DNA of 44,373 nucleotides. It comes from Lingula anatina (taxonomy: Eukaryota > Brachiopoda > Lingulata > Lingulida > Lingulidae). This document shows, one piece after another, positions 21,177-33,081 of this stretch. Under the pieces are notes generated by a model. It was not told the origin of the DNA, did no database searches, and saw only the letters and a program-made list of their open reading frames with translations. Positions within the stretch are counted from its first letter, which is position 1. The number at the start of each line of letters is the position of its first letter. Both the position numbers and the translations under genes were made by a program. The stretch spans positions 733,187 to 777,559 of the forward strand of contig NW_019775991.1 in assembly GCF_001039355.2 (NCBI RefSeq). The letters run 5' to 3'.

Positions 21177-22204
21177 GCACATACTTGTGCATATTTTTGC
21201 ATGTGCATATGAAGGTAAGAATTATAATTACCAACACTGACCCATCAGAAGTATGTTCCAAAGCCAATTCACAACTCCCCCCCCTCCCCCCACACACACA
21301 CACACACTCTCCAGTGTACAACTTCCTCCTTACCCACATGTGACGGCCACACAGTGATGTGAGGATGAGAGTGATACCAGCCAAGAACCCTGATAGGTCT
21401 CTGCAGTTCATGAGCAAGTCTGTAGTAACAGTTAAGAATAAATATGTACAGCATATATTGTATAACACTGATAAAAACACATCCATATGTGCAAGTTTAA
21501 AGTCTATATGAGAAGATTCAGAATGAATGGGAGGAAAACTGTGCTGCAAGCAAGTAGCAAAGGTAAGCATTTTACATGTGTTTGAACTGCCTTTACCCGT
21601 ACCTGGCTTGTTTCTGGGATTAAAATTGCTACAAGTCATCGTTTTTAGCCTAATCAAAAAACATGAACTATATAAATGACAACTTCAACTGCAAGCTATC
21701 AGAACTTCTTAAATCCAGCATTCCTTTTAAATAAACTGGGGGGACCCTAGAATGCCATATTCTGTCTGTTTCATAGTANCACCAGCATGCCTCTGGCATT
21801 TCTAAAAATGGGGAGCACATGTTGAAAGCATGCTGAGAGCCCATTTTGCTGTTTAGATAATTAACCTGATGATTACAAAATAAATAAATAAATAAATAAC
21901 CCTGCTTACTTATCACACAGCTATAGAGAGTAGCAAATGCTGAAAAACGGGTAAAATCAAACAAACAAAATAAATGAAAAATAACGATGCGACTTAGTCT
22001 GAGCATAATTTTGAGTTCGACTCGGACTTCAACAATTTTGAGAATCAAAACAATGACATGAAACCTGGAAGGTAAAAGTCGTTCATGAAATGCACTCACC
22101 TCTCCCATCAGTAACCCCATTACTTCTTCCCTCTCCGTGGACAGAGCATGCGCCAGGCACACCATGAAGGCGTCTGAGTCTAAATGTACGGCAGTAACTG
22201 CCAT
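19456..22204 (-). CDS. BRCC3: BRCC36/BRCC3-type JAMM deubiquitinase, internal exon(s) missing
   Basis: K63-specific zinc deubiquitinase of the BRCA1-A and BRISC complexes. Exons on the minus strand, given as plus coordinates: 22100-22204 (ATG at 22204; VHLDSDAF, EEVMGLLMGE with the JAMM glutamate), 21334-21419 (GWYHSHPHITVWPSHV), 20999-21087 (DVRTQAMYQMLDEGFIG), 20708-20772 (CCFQSI), 20122-20297 (IPVHVV, LPHILSQEE), 19456-19643 (coiled-coil end). JAMM residues Glu, HxH and Asp are all present. The first exon ends in phase 0 but the next found one needs two incoming bases. The roughly 65 family residues between them (the HSVIILRRSDK region) are not found. An N at 21779 lies in that interval, so an assembly gap is likely. 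Confidence 0.9.
20301..20383. repeat. (AAT)n microsatellite in a BRCC36 intron
   Basis: Trinucleotide run beginning four bases from the acceptor of the fifth recognised exon, so it forms the polypyrimidine side of that intron on the minus strand. An (AAAT)n run lies at 20070-20103. Confidence 0.9.
21141..21179. repeat. (TG)n microsatellite in a BRCC36 intron
   Basis: TG dinucleotide run interrupted by one TTTG. A CA/C-rich tract lies at 21277-21308. Confidence 0.9.
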
Positions 22205-23345
22205 TTTCCCACTGCTTTGCGAATAAATGTCACCCAGTGTTGAAACCAACAACTAAACCGGAAGTTCAACCATGACATATGAAGACGATCGCGGAATCGG
22301 ACTCCTATTTCAAAAGAGCTCTAGTCAACAACACCACGCTAAACTCCAAAGTCCGTGCTGTTTGTGCAGAGAATAATTAATGTGTAGGTTACAGCTGTGG
22401 TGTAGGGCGTGCGTAGAACAATAGAGAAATAAGGTATGGGAAGAACTCGTGGTCTCTTTTGCTCTGCATTCATGTTTGATCTCGAATTTTATGGTTATTA
22501 TATTTAAATGAAACATATGAACATATGAAAGTTAAAACGTAGGCGTTGTTTTTGTCTTAGTCCAAGATCGAGAGAGAAATAATCACGCGATCTACCTCAG
22601 CTCAATATTAATATTAATATATAATTTAATCCGAAATTTCAGACCGTACTCTGCTGTTAACAAAGCATTTGTTGCTACATCAGTGTTCATATCTATTGAT
22701 AATTTTTAACAGACTCTACAGCCAGCATATACTGTAGTACTTAACAGATAAAGTTTAATTATTATTGGACGGCTTGGCTTATTGATTTGTTTTGATGAAA
22801 AATAAAAACAGGACAGGAAGTGTCACATAAAATAAATAAGTAAAGGTAAAATTGTCATTGTCTGATCTCCTTGATGACTATGCAGGCTGCCTTTTAATGC
22901 CGATAGGTTACCAGTTATTAATCCTGTGAGCTTGGACGTACAGCTTCATGGCAGGCATTGCTTATTTTTATCAGTTAAAATAAATAAATAAGAAATAAAA
23001 GAAAAAAGGAAGAAAAAAGTGATGACATTTTCTATCCCCTTCATAGTACTGTATAATTGTAATATATTGTGATACTCATTAATAATGTTTTTGTTATTAC
23101 AAACAGATCCAAGTAAATTATATTCACTGCAGTCAGACCACCTTCAAGACCTACAGTATACCCGGCATGTTACCCAGGAACCATGTAAACCTCTTATCTT
23201 AGGTCATAAACCTCATGACAAGTTCATTCCAAATGTCTTCCCAAAGTCTGTCTATATATTGACCCCAGGATTATCATTTAATAAAGGTATGTCAATGTCC
23301 TTTTCTTTCTTTTTTCAGTCAGGCTGTCTATGGTAAAGTGATAAA
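22205..23345. promoter_or_regulatory. Divergent intergenic region between BRCC36 and the DUF229 gene
   Basis: The two genes are head to head about 1.1 kb apart, so this stretch must hold both promoters. An acceptor-like ACAAACAG at 23100-23106 suggests that a 5' UTR exon of the downstream gene may begin there. No conserved motif is called with confidence. Confidence 0.45.
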
Positions 23346-26300
23346 ATGCCTTGTAAAGGTCGCCACTGCAGAAGTCGATTTACAAATCTAGCCTTTTTCA
23401 TCACATGCTTAGGACTAGTTATATTGGGAATATACTACAATGAAGGTCAGCTCACTTCCTCATCACAATCTGATGTCACCCTAAGAGGTCAAGGTCAAGG
23501 CCGTTCTCAAGGCTATACAAGAGTTCAAGGACATTTCAAATATGGAAAAAAGAAGAGGAAAAAACTGCATGGGAAGTTGATGAAAGCTTTGTCAGAGGAA
23601 GATTTGTTGGAGTGTAAAATACCTGTTTTGAGCTTGAGAACAGATTCCAATGCTGCTGCTTTCAAAAAGATGGAGCCACTGCATTGCAATGGGCAGCAAC
23701 TCATGTACTTTGATAATTCTGTATTAAAGTTGAATAAAACTGTTCTTGGAAACAGAAAGCTAAAGGAATGTAAATATTATTCCATAGAATGGTCGAGAGA
23801 CCCTCCAATGGAAGAAACATACAATCTAGTCAACATTGCTAATAAAGATAGCAATTTTGAAGTGAAAGTTAATCATGACTTTGTCAAAGTTGAATGTTAC
23901 TTGCAAGAATCAAAACAGAACCAAAGAATCACTGGCAGGAAACTGCTGAACTCTGAAAATTCCAGATTCCTTGACAATCAGATAAACGCTCTTTTGAAAG
24001 AAACAAAAGAAGTGATGCAAAAAGATCAGTCGCGATCAGGTGTTAACAAGTTCAAAGACAAAAATAATGCTAAAATAAATAGCAAAATTAACTATCAGAA
24101 AACAATTGAGAAAAGCAAACAGATTTTGGTCCGAAAAAGCAATCCAGACAATCAAAAATTTGACGTAGAAAGAAAAAGAAATGGCCATCGCCACAGTCAG
24201 GGTCTGGTGACCCCAGTGACAGCTGGACGCCTAGGTGATGATGATGATGGTGAGGATAATACAGGGGATCCTCAGTACTATGGAGTAAACTTCTTTGATG
24301 CTCATGCTCCTGATTTTGAACAGTATCTTGTGCAGGTGAGGGAGTAAGGTATCATTTAAAGAAGAAGAAGTCATCAGAATCACATTATTCAATCCAGAGA
24401 ACAATGAGTTATGTTGATTTTGGTTTACTCTCCCCATTAACCAGATGTTCTATTTTACTCAAAAAATAAGAACAACACTTACAGACTAATTTTGAGTTCT
24501 CATATAAATTGTTCAGGAATCATTTTGGCATACAATGTCAACTTTATATTTTGTATGTTTCAAGTATTATGACAGTATGTTTGAAAATCATTTGATGCCA
24601 AAACCTGTTGAATTTGTTCACCAAAAACTAAACTTTTACTGCTTCAGATTGAACCAGAGGCTGCTGTATTTGACAGACAAAAGGATCTCCCCCCACACCC
24701 AGATGCGACCAAATTAAATGTCTTAATGCTGGCACTGGACTCCATGTCCCACCTGTCGTACCAGAGAAAACTTCCCCTCACCTATGCCTACCTGAGAGAT
24801 ACCCTGGAGGCTGTCATCCTGAATGGGTACAATATTGTGGGTGATGCCACCACTGCAGCACTCATCCCCATGTTTACAGGTAAACAGTGCCAAAGGAATG
24901 CTGTCTCACCTAACACATTTTCACTTTCAACACAGTCACACCTAACACACTCTCTTGCCTGAAACATTGTCACACCTAACACACCTTCACACTGAAGACA
25001 CTGTCTCACCTAACACATTGTTCAATCTCGCACTATTGAACATTTTTTTCCTTCGAAACTTCAAGTGGGAAAGCAGTTATAGATTTGAGATAACATTCAA
25101 CATGAATTTAGTTGGTGATAGGACTACAGTAAGTTCAACTTAAATTTTATATAACAGAAAAATTGCTGTCAATGAGGATACCTTAAGTTATCAAACGGAA
25201 TGAATGAAACTTATTTATCTGCATTCTACAAACAGATTTAATATGAACTATATAAAACCAGTTTTTAATTGTTGTTTTTCAGGTAAGACAGAAACTGAAC
25301 TGCCTGAGACCAGGAAAAACGAGCCAGGTGCTGGCTTTGTGGATAGCTATAACCTGATATGGAACCGTTTTGAGCACAACGGCTATGTGACACTGTATGC
25401 AGAAGACATGCCATCCTTTGGCACCTTCAATCTCAGGTTAAATGGTTTTGAACACAAACCAACGGACCACTACATGCGGCCATTTTGGAACGCTATTGAT
25501 GATTACGATGATAGGGAACAGAAGAACCAGTTTTGCTTACATGGCACTCCAAAACACAGGTATTTACTGAAGTACGTCAAACAGTTCTTCACAAGGTACA
25601 GGAATGTCTCCAAGTTTGCATTCGGTTTCTACGGGGAGTTGTCCCATGCAGACAACAGCCCTGCTGAGTACATGGACAGAGACATGGTGACCTTGCTCAA
25701 ATATCTGAAGAGACACAAACACCTTGACAACACCCTGCTGATTGTAATGGGGGACCATGGGGCCAGATATCGCAAAGTGCGTCACACTGTACAAGGGAAA
25801 CTCGAGGAGCGCCTTCCTTTGATGACCTTGACCTTTCCACAGTGGTTTCGGGAAAAACACCCCGATCTCATGCAGAATTTGCGTAAGAATGCTCATCGCC
25901 TTACGACGCCATTTGATATGCATGTGACTTTGGAAACGGTTCTGGATCTCAAGATGGCACAGAAGAAGATATTGTATAAAGACAGAGGGATCAGTCTGCT
26001 GAATAGTATCCCCATGAACAGGACATGTGAGTCGGCAGGTGGGTATGCCAAGACTGGTTTTGAAATCATTAAGACCAGAGTCATTCTATTCCATCTTTGG
26101 TTAAATTAATAATTAAAAAAAAAGACAACCAGATATGCAGTTGATGAAAAAAATGGGCTTGCAATTTTTTTTTAATTTTTATTAAAGAAGCATCATAATT
26201 TGGACGTTTGTTTCAGGTGTGGCCCCGCACTGGTGCTCATGCATGGTGTCGCAGGATGTTGATGTCAGCAGTGCACGTGCTGAAGAGGCAGCATCTAAAG

Positions 26301-27272
26301 TTATAGACTATATCAATGGCCTGACATCTCAACACAGAGAGAAGTGTAGTGTGCTACACCTTGATAAGATCCTTAGTGTCAGGTTGCTAGCACCAAATGA
26401 ACAGGTAATAAGTGCTCTATGGTCTGTGTTAATGTTGTACATATTTATGGCTGTGAGAACTAGTTTGATTGTAATGTGTAAATAAATTTATCTTAGATAA
26501 CCATTAAAATGATTTTGGTAAAAAGTGAAAGGGGAATTTGACAGGTTATAGATGAAGTTATGAAATGTTGAAGTGATGGTTACAGTATAGGTGAAAAGAA
26601 GCAGTTAAAACAAAGACAAGTAGACACATAGTGATTGCAGGCCACATTTGATAAAAAGAAAACTTGATAACACATCCTTTGATCTCTTACTTAGTATTTT
26701 GTCAAATTGATTCTGTTAGTTCTGATTTAGAAAAATTAACAGATTGGCCTCTTTATTTTAGTTTCTAGCAAATTTTCATGAGTAGAAATGTTTGTCTTCA
26801 GTGCTACATTTAGATTGATGAAAATTAAACGATACAGTTTAAGATGAGAAAAAAATTCAGACATCTCAAAATTTATGTATACCTATTAGTAGATGTTTAA
26901 CATGTAAAAAGGTACATTGGACAAGTTTTAAATAATTTTCTTTTTACCTACATGCGTCTTCAGGTGCTGAAATATTTTAACAGTATGGATGCAGACCAGC
27001 GAATTGCCAATTTCACTTCCAAGGTCAAGGTTGACATTGTTCATTACCAGATCACCTTGGTTACCTCTCCTAGCAACGCTATGTACGAGTCAACATTGCA
27101 ATACAACATTGGGGCAGAGAGACTGGAGGTTACCCCAGATATCAGCAGAATCAATATATATGGCAATCAGCCATATTGTGTACAAAAGAACCATCCGGAT
27201 TTGAGGAAGTACTGTTTCTGTGCGGACTATCAAAGCTGGGAGAAGAGAAAGAAAAAATTGAAACATGATTAA
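23346..27272 (+). CDS. DUF229 family type II membrane protein (alkaline phosphatase/sulfatase fold)
   Basis: Five exons: 23346-24335, 24648-24879, 25283-26038, 26217-26404, 26964-27272 (stop TAA). Phases agree and give about 824 residues. A signal-anchor helix (about residues 13-30) puts the rest in the lumen or outside. A basic, low-complexity stem follows, rich in Lys, Asn and Gln with an acidic DDDDGED run near residue 300. Next come LMLALDSMSHL (metal or nucleophile site), GDATTAALIPMFTG, the long core with NPSEIG-free FGFYGELSHADN, MGDHGARY (metal-binding Asp-His), and a Cys-containing C-terminus with HWCSC and KYCFC. The family is widespread in invertebrates and biochemically uncharacterised; hydrolase or transferase activity is inferred from the fold only. 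Confidence 0.9.
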
Positions 27273-27620
27273 GTTAAGATACCTTATTGATTGCTGCTTT
27301 GACTTTTAGTTGGGAGAATGATATTTGCTAAGATACAACGAAGGTGGGGAAATTTTACTTTTCACTTTTTATCAAATCTTTAAAACTTTGAGGAAAAGAC
27401 TAGTCCATATTTGTTTATGTATAAGTATACAATGATATTAGTGGATGGGACAACTATGTCACTTGGTTTTATGTAAGGCTCAAATTTCAGTTTTTATGAC
27501 AGGATTAATGATGGATTTTTTCCCCCATTTTTTAGGAGGGGGGGGGTAATTTTGATATAAAACAAGTATCTGCATTATGATACTTGAAAGGTGCTGAGTT
27601 TGACAAGGTGCTTTCAGAAT

Positions 27621-27677
<57 letters not shown>

Positions 27678-28314
27678 TGTGAAAGAGGTAATTTTTCTTT
27701 TCTTCATCATCTTATTGCACATAATACAGGCTTTTATTTGTAGGTGATTTTTGTTCAGATAATTTTATTTTATATCGGGGAGCAAAGTTTACTTTGAAGA
27801 TTTACCCTTTTTTAGGCAAAGTTGGGAGGATTTTATATCACTAAAAATGTGGAAAAAAAGTTGGAGAAACAGGAAGGGCTTCATTACAAAGGAATATTTT
27901 AAAAGATTTTGCCATGAGAACAAGTTATTTCTGACTGGTCAGTTTCCCCAATGTACTCTCCAGACTTTAAAGAGAACTTAACATTTTCAAAATGTGTTCA
28001 GAATGTTTTACGTGTGGATGTCAACTCACACTAAGGCATATTTAACAATCTGCTCTAGATGTCTACAAGAAGTTCATTATTGAGCTGTAATGTTTATCCC
28101 TTTTTTTTCAGTATTTTAACTTTTTAATGGCAGCGCAAAGTCCACAATCTAATTTACATCTTTTCAATTATGCAATAAACTAAATAACTCAAAGACAGTT
28201 GTTGTTTTCTGGACTGCACCTAAAAATGGCATGTTGCTTGGGAGACGCAGGTGTAAATGGACAGCGGAGAAGAAATCAGAACTTTTTAAAAGTAATTAAA
28301 TAATAATTTTTTTT
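27273..28314. other. 3' UTR and flank of the DUF229 gene with a (TA)n microsatellite
   Basis: No coding region. The TA run is at 27622-27674 and a G run is near 27538-27546. A possible poly(A) signal, AATAAA, is near 28172. Confidence 0.55.
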
Positions 28315-30366
28315 AAATGTCACCAATATGTCCATTTTCAGTGTAACAAATCTGAAAACTAGAGTTTTGATGATGTTTCAGTAACTAAGGCAGCAGCAAC
28401 AGCAGGAAGAACAAAACACTGTATGCAACCTTTGATTTTTATTTTCCAATATTTTGTTACTTATTAAGTTTTAAAGCAAAATCTAAACATGTTCACTACT
28501 TGAAGTATTGAGTATCACCTGTGCTATCTCTGCGGCACACACATATATAATCATATCAACATCTTTAATACACCTTTCTGGTGTTTAGAGAAAACTGGAT
28601 TGAAACACAGGCTGATGAGGACTACAGTTCATATCTGTACAGGCAATTCCAGTCGAAGAACAATAAAGCTCTGAATTGATAATGGCTACAAATCAAGTGA
28701 CAATTGGGTCACGGATAATTAGGTTGATATCTAAGACCTGGGCTCTTCCCAAGTTTTCTTGCAAAGTAAACATTTGCAGTGCAGAAAAATAAAGTCTACA
28801 AGTATTGTCAAAACCAACCAAATCATTTATTGCAGGTAGTCATGAATGTTACTTCTTTGTCACCAAGTACTACTAACAGATATAATAGCAATGTAGTTTG
28901 TTACTGCAGTTCTCCAAGAAATAAATAAATACACTGTAATTTCAACACCTTTTCTGTTATAAAAAGAATATACACAAGTTCAAAACCCAAACAAAAATGC
29001 TTTACAGACAACCAAAAAAACAAAGAAAAAAAAATCTAGTGGTGTTGAAAATGCGACCCACGATTTAATTATGATTAGAACTGTAAAAAGGGGTAAGCAT
29101 TTAAATTCACTTTTGTAGGAAGCTAAACCAACTGCTCTAGACAATTTTTATTCTGACCTCTCGAGGAAACCCCCCTCAAGACATTTTCCTTGGAGTAAAT
29201 GGCATTTCTGGTTTCAAACTTACCAGTATTACGCGACAATGCATGGTATAAAGTTACAGAGGAAGAAGGGCACTACTTCCTGTACCACAACAGTGACGCA
29301 TCATTTCTTATCTAATATTACAAGGTTATTAACACTTAAACTTTACCTCTTTTAGAGTCTTGAATAATTTACAGCCTCTCTCTCTCTCTCTCCACATTCA
29401 CTCAACTACTCTCACACATTAATAGATCTGACAACAGCAACATTTTTGGAAGGGGGGTTACCATGCAGTTCAAACACATGGCCTTGTTTAGAAAACAATT
29501 TCTAGAATGTTAAACAATATGTTTAACAAAGTAAAATTTGGTGGAGCTCGGCTTACATATTCTCCACCAAAATGTTATCTACATTTATATAAATATAACA
29601 GTATGTTTTGGCCTAAATAAATTCATGTCATGTTGAAATTTTTTGCTTTGAAAATGAAATAACATGGCCTCTCTCCATTTTTTCTTTTCTTTTTCAACAT
29701 GGCTTACAAATATACCAACTCATGATTGGTAGCACATCATTTTTTCCTTTGTAAATCCACAATAACCGTCTCTATTTGCCTTTTTGTCTTCTTCAATGTG
29801 ACCCATCTCGACATGTGAAATGTAAATTTTAAAATACCAAAGTTCAGAGCATATTGTAACAAGTACAAACAAGATGCTTCTGCACTATTTTTCACCCTGG
29901 TACATTTTGACAGTCCATCCTGTGCTCAAGTTTTCACTCGCTGTGTATCATGCAGCCGATTTAGCTTAAATAGAGCACATACAGGTCAAATAACAGTTCT
30001 GTTCCACATTTGCTCCACGTTTCTCACCCGTTTTGAAAATAAATGGTAAAATAAGTAGCACATCGTTGTTTAATATTGCAAATAAGTTAACAAAAGAAAA
30101 AAAGATGAATAACAGTGCCTTATTATCCTCAAACACATTGGGGTTATTCATATCATGTTATTACAGCAAGATTAAAAGTTTGAATAGCAGCAGCCAGCTT
30201 CAATGGGATATTTTTGTTGTGTTTTCTTTTTAATTTATTTTTCAAACATTGGCATTTTCAGCTCCCATCCACCTGAAGCTCTTCACATTTTCTGTATTTC
30301 CACATAAGCAGTTGCATTGTTTTTTATGTCTTTAAACATTATGTAATATTATCTTATGCACAGTCA
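28315..30366. repeat. 2-kb duplicated non-coding segment D, copy 1
   Basis: Direct copy of 42320 to the window end. Similarity starts at AAATGTCACCAAT and runs colinearly to CTTATGCAC. Small indels are common in the left third; the right third (from about 29850) is almost identical. No ORF longer than about 65 codons is kept in both, and no transposon ends are recognised. Includes a (CT)n tract near 29376. Confidence 0.85.
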
Positions 30367-30438
30367 TCATTATTCAAATATTGGGATTTTCATTATGTGA
30401 ATTTGAACTCTCATGGTCCTGAAACTGTAATCTTATTG

Positions 30439-30594
30439 CAGGGGTGGATTGAGGCCGCCTTCTGGGTCTTTCAGATTTTAAAGTTCACATTGATGGGTAT
30501 CTGTTTTTTCTGTTGGAAGACCATCAAAAATGTAGGATGGATCAACAAAGATAATTTGGAATACTGTCAGAAAATATCTCTGGGTCCACTCCTG
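30439..30594. mobile_element. 156-base TIR element, solo relative of the LINE-split MITE at 6100
   Basis: Left end CAGGGGTGGAT and right end GTCCACTCCTG are an inverted pair. TTATTG flanks both sides exactly (30433-30438 and 30595-30600). Internal motifs CCTTCTGGG, TTCACATTGATGGGTATCTG and AAATATCTCT match the two halves around the LINE at 6100-8915. Confidence 0.8.
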
Positions 30595-31901
30595 TTATTG
30601 ACGATGTCACCTGTTGTGCATGATTAAAATTCAGTGTTGATTGACAGTGCTATTATAGGCATGATTTATTATTGCATCAAAATTGACAAAATGAACCATT
30701 TTCTGCATTTTTATTTTCTGATTTTGTCTGTACATTTGACAGTTTTGCTGCCTTGTTAATAATGAAATATATGTATCATGGATTTTCAGAACATGTGATT
30801 TGCATGGGTCTTCAAGGCATTGGAGGTTCTAAGTCACACCTTGAAAATGCCAATATGTAAAAAATTTAATTTTCACAAAAAAACTGTTTAACTGCCAGAA
30901 AAATTTACCAAACAGATTGCATTGCCTACTGAAGCTGTATTATAGTCCCATGATTCTTCCCTGAAAGTTTGAGAACAGTAAGTGACAGGGTTTTTCCTTA
31001 AATGGACATCATGGGAGCAGTGCCCAAAATAGGGGTTTCTTCAAATTTTGATGCAATATTACATAATGTTTAACAGCATTATGACCATCAATCTTTAATA
31101 ATAAAATATTAGTATCATGGATATTCAGAAAATGTGACTAGCAAAGGTCTTCAGGCCCATGGAAGTTCAAAGTCACACCTTGAAAATGCCCAAATGTAAA
31201 CAAGACAGCACCGTTCTGAATTTTTTTTTTTTTCATTTTTAACAATTTTTTAACATTAACAGTTTACTGCCATTTTTATGTATCAACTGAAAAATTGATG
31301 AGATGGAAAAAATATCAAAAGAACAGTGTTAAATGTCCAATTTAGTGAATGATTGAATCTGACAAACTGCAATGATATGAGTTTTTTTCCATTTTTGAAA
31401 CTTTATTACACAATACATGATAAGTTTACCATCATTTTTACTTAATTAATTAATGTTGTAAAGATGCAGGAAATGTCAAACAAACACTTTTAAGTATCTT
31501 TAATATTAGTTTTAAAATAATGAGACTGTTAACATGCCTAAGAATTGAATCTGAGGAAATGTGAAAAAACAGCATAACTTCTATAATAATGGCCCGATTA
31601 GGCTGATTTTTGAACTCAACCTGCGTTTTAGTAAGATTGACCACTCCTGTGAGTTTCATGACAATTGGCCTATCTGTTTTTCTAATATTGTGTTTACTGT
31701 GTTGCATATATGCTAAAAAGTGAAAAAACAGCATAACTACTGAAATAGAAGCCCGATCGTGCTGATTTTCGAACTGAGCCTGCGTTTTATAAATATTCAT
31801 CAGCTCTGTTAATATAAAGCCAAAAAGTAAAACTGTCTTCCACTTATCGTGTTTACGCTGAAAGTGCACAGCGACGGCGACGACAGCGACGACGGCGAAT
31901 A

Positions 31902-32433
31902 CGAGGGTTGATTGATAAGTAGTGAGCCTCGTGTGGAAGGGGTTAAGCAGGGATATCCCTTTTCAGCCCTTCTATTCCCTGACTATTTAAAGGTGTGTAG
32001 CCGAAGTTTGGTGTAATTTGGTTTATGTCGACGAGGTAGCACTCTCAAATAAGCAAGGCAAGTGACTTTTGCAAAATGCCCCTGCTCACAAGTATGTCAT
32101 TGCCATGGCTGCAATCAACGAGTGTGGCTTTGAACTGATAGAACATCCACCTTATTCGCCTGATCTTGCTCCCTCTGACTATTATCTATTTCCCAAATTG
32201 AAAAAGGCCATTTCAGGTACTCACTTTGTGTCAGAAGATGACGTCAGACGTGAAATGGAGGGGTCTCTGAACGGCCAAGAGAAGGGCTTCTATAAAAGTG
32301 GCATAGAGGCTCTCAAAACTAGCTGGCAAAAGTGTATAGATACTCAACGAGACTATGTTGAAAAATAAAGAAAAATACTTGTAAAATGTGTACCCCTTCT
32401 ATATGAGGCTCACTACTTATCAATCAACCCTCG
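31902..32433 (+). mobile_element. Deleted mariner element, TA target duplication
   Basis: 532 bases with 28-29 base TIRs (CGAGGGTTGATTGATAAGTA and so on), flanked by TA at 31900-31901 and 32434-32435. The equivalent place in the neighbouring unit (near 33570-33576) is an uninterrupted GAATACGG empty site. Most of the transposase is deleted. Confidence 0.93.
32063..32368 (+). pseudogene. Mariner transposase C-terminal remnant
   Basis: About 100 residues aligning with the mariner transposase end: NAPAH, HPPYSPDLAPSDYYLFPKLK (contains the third catalytic Asp), and the terminal WQKCID...YVEK. In the NAPAH box the usual preceding Asp is replaced by Gln. The N-terminal DNA-binding domain and first catalytic Asp are absent, so it cannot mobilise itself. 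Confidence 0.9.
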
Positions 32434-33081
32434 TACGGTGACGACAGACGCAGGTGATGGCAATATGTTCAGGCACATCTGTGTCTGTACAGTACATAAA
32501 AAAAGAAGGTCGGTATTAACTGAAAAGATCCATGAGGCCATGAGAAGTCTTCACGCACTTGTCTTTATTCTAATGACGACGACGAGTTGGAGCTTTCAGC
32601 CGTTTGTTTAACCGCTGACCTTTTTTACAAATCCAAGAGTTTATAAGCTTTATATGCTCTCCGTACCATCACCCATTTACTCGTTTTTTTTTTTTTTTTT
32701 TTTTTACATTGTAGTTTGCTTGATTACCAGTCTTTTCCATTCATTCGTTCATCCAATATTTCCTTAGAAAGAAGTCTGTTAGAGCCTTTTGTCATAAAAA
32801 ATCTAAAGTATTTGAATTACTAAAACTTGCGTCATACCCATCACTCAGTTTGCATGTGTTGAACACGTGATGGAAACGTTCAATTCCATTGTGGAGTTAA
32901 CCAAGGAAATAAACTTGGACATGTTCCATCTTTTCCTTATACGAAAAATGTTTTCTACACTTGTTAACTCTTAAAGAAATTTAACTCACACTCAGTAACT
33001 CTTTTTCCTTTTACCTATTTGATTCATTTTCAATTTTTTCTTTTTTCCCAGTCGTTTTAATTANAGTAATATAGCTTATTT

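Larger units (their letters stand above)
30660..33063. repeat. TIR-X family repeat, copy A, carrying a mariner
   Basis: Parts of this stretch match, in reverse, the TIR element at 40961-42317. Examples are the AAAATATTAGTATCATGGAT region near 31105, CAAACAAACACTTTTAAG near 31480, and the GAAAGTGCACAGCGACGGCG tract near 31860. The outer left TIR is missing. 31389-33063 is repeated directly at 33082-34226. Non-coding apart from the mariner. Confidence 0.75.

Noticed and set aside
23085-23336. Short open frame before the DUF229 gene
   Set aside because: No family match; more likely 5' UTR or intron sequence of the following gene.
28315-30366. Segment D as a protein-coding gene
   Set aside because: Only tiny open frames, not conserved between the two copies.
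31450-31869. 139-codon minus-strand open frame in TIR-X copy A
   Set aside because: The frame is broken in the other copies (for example 33380-33703) and shows no known domain; it is repeat sequence.
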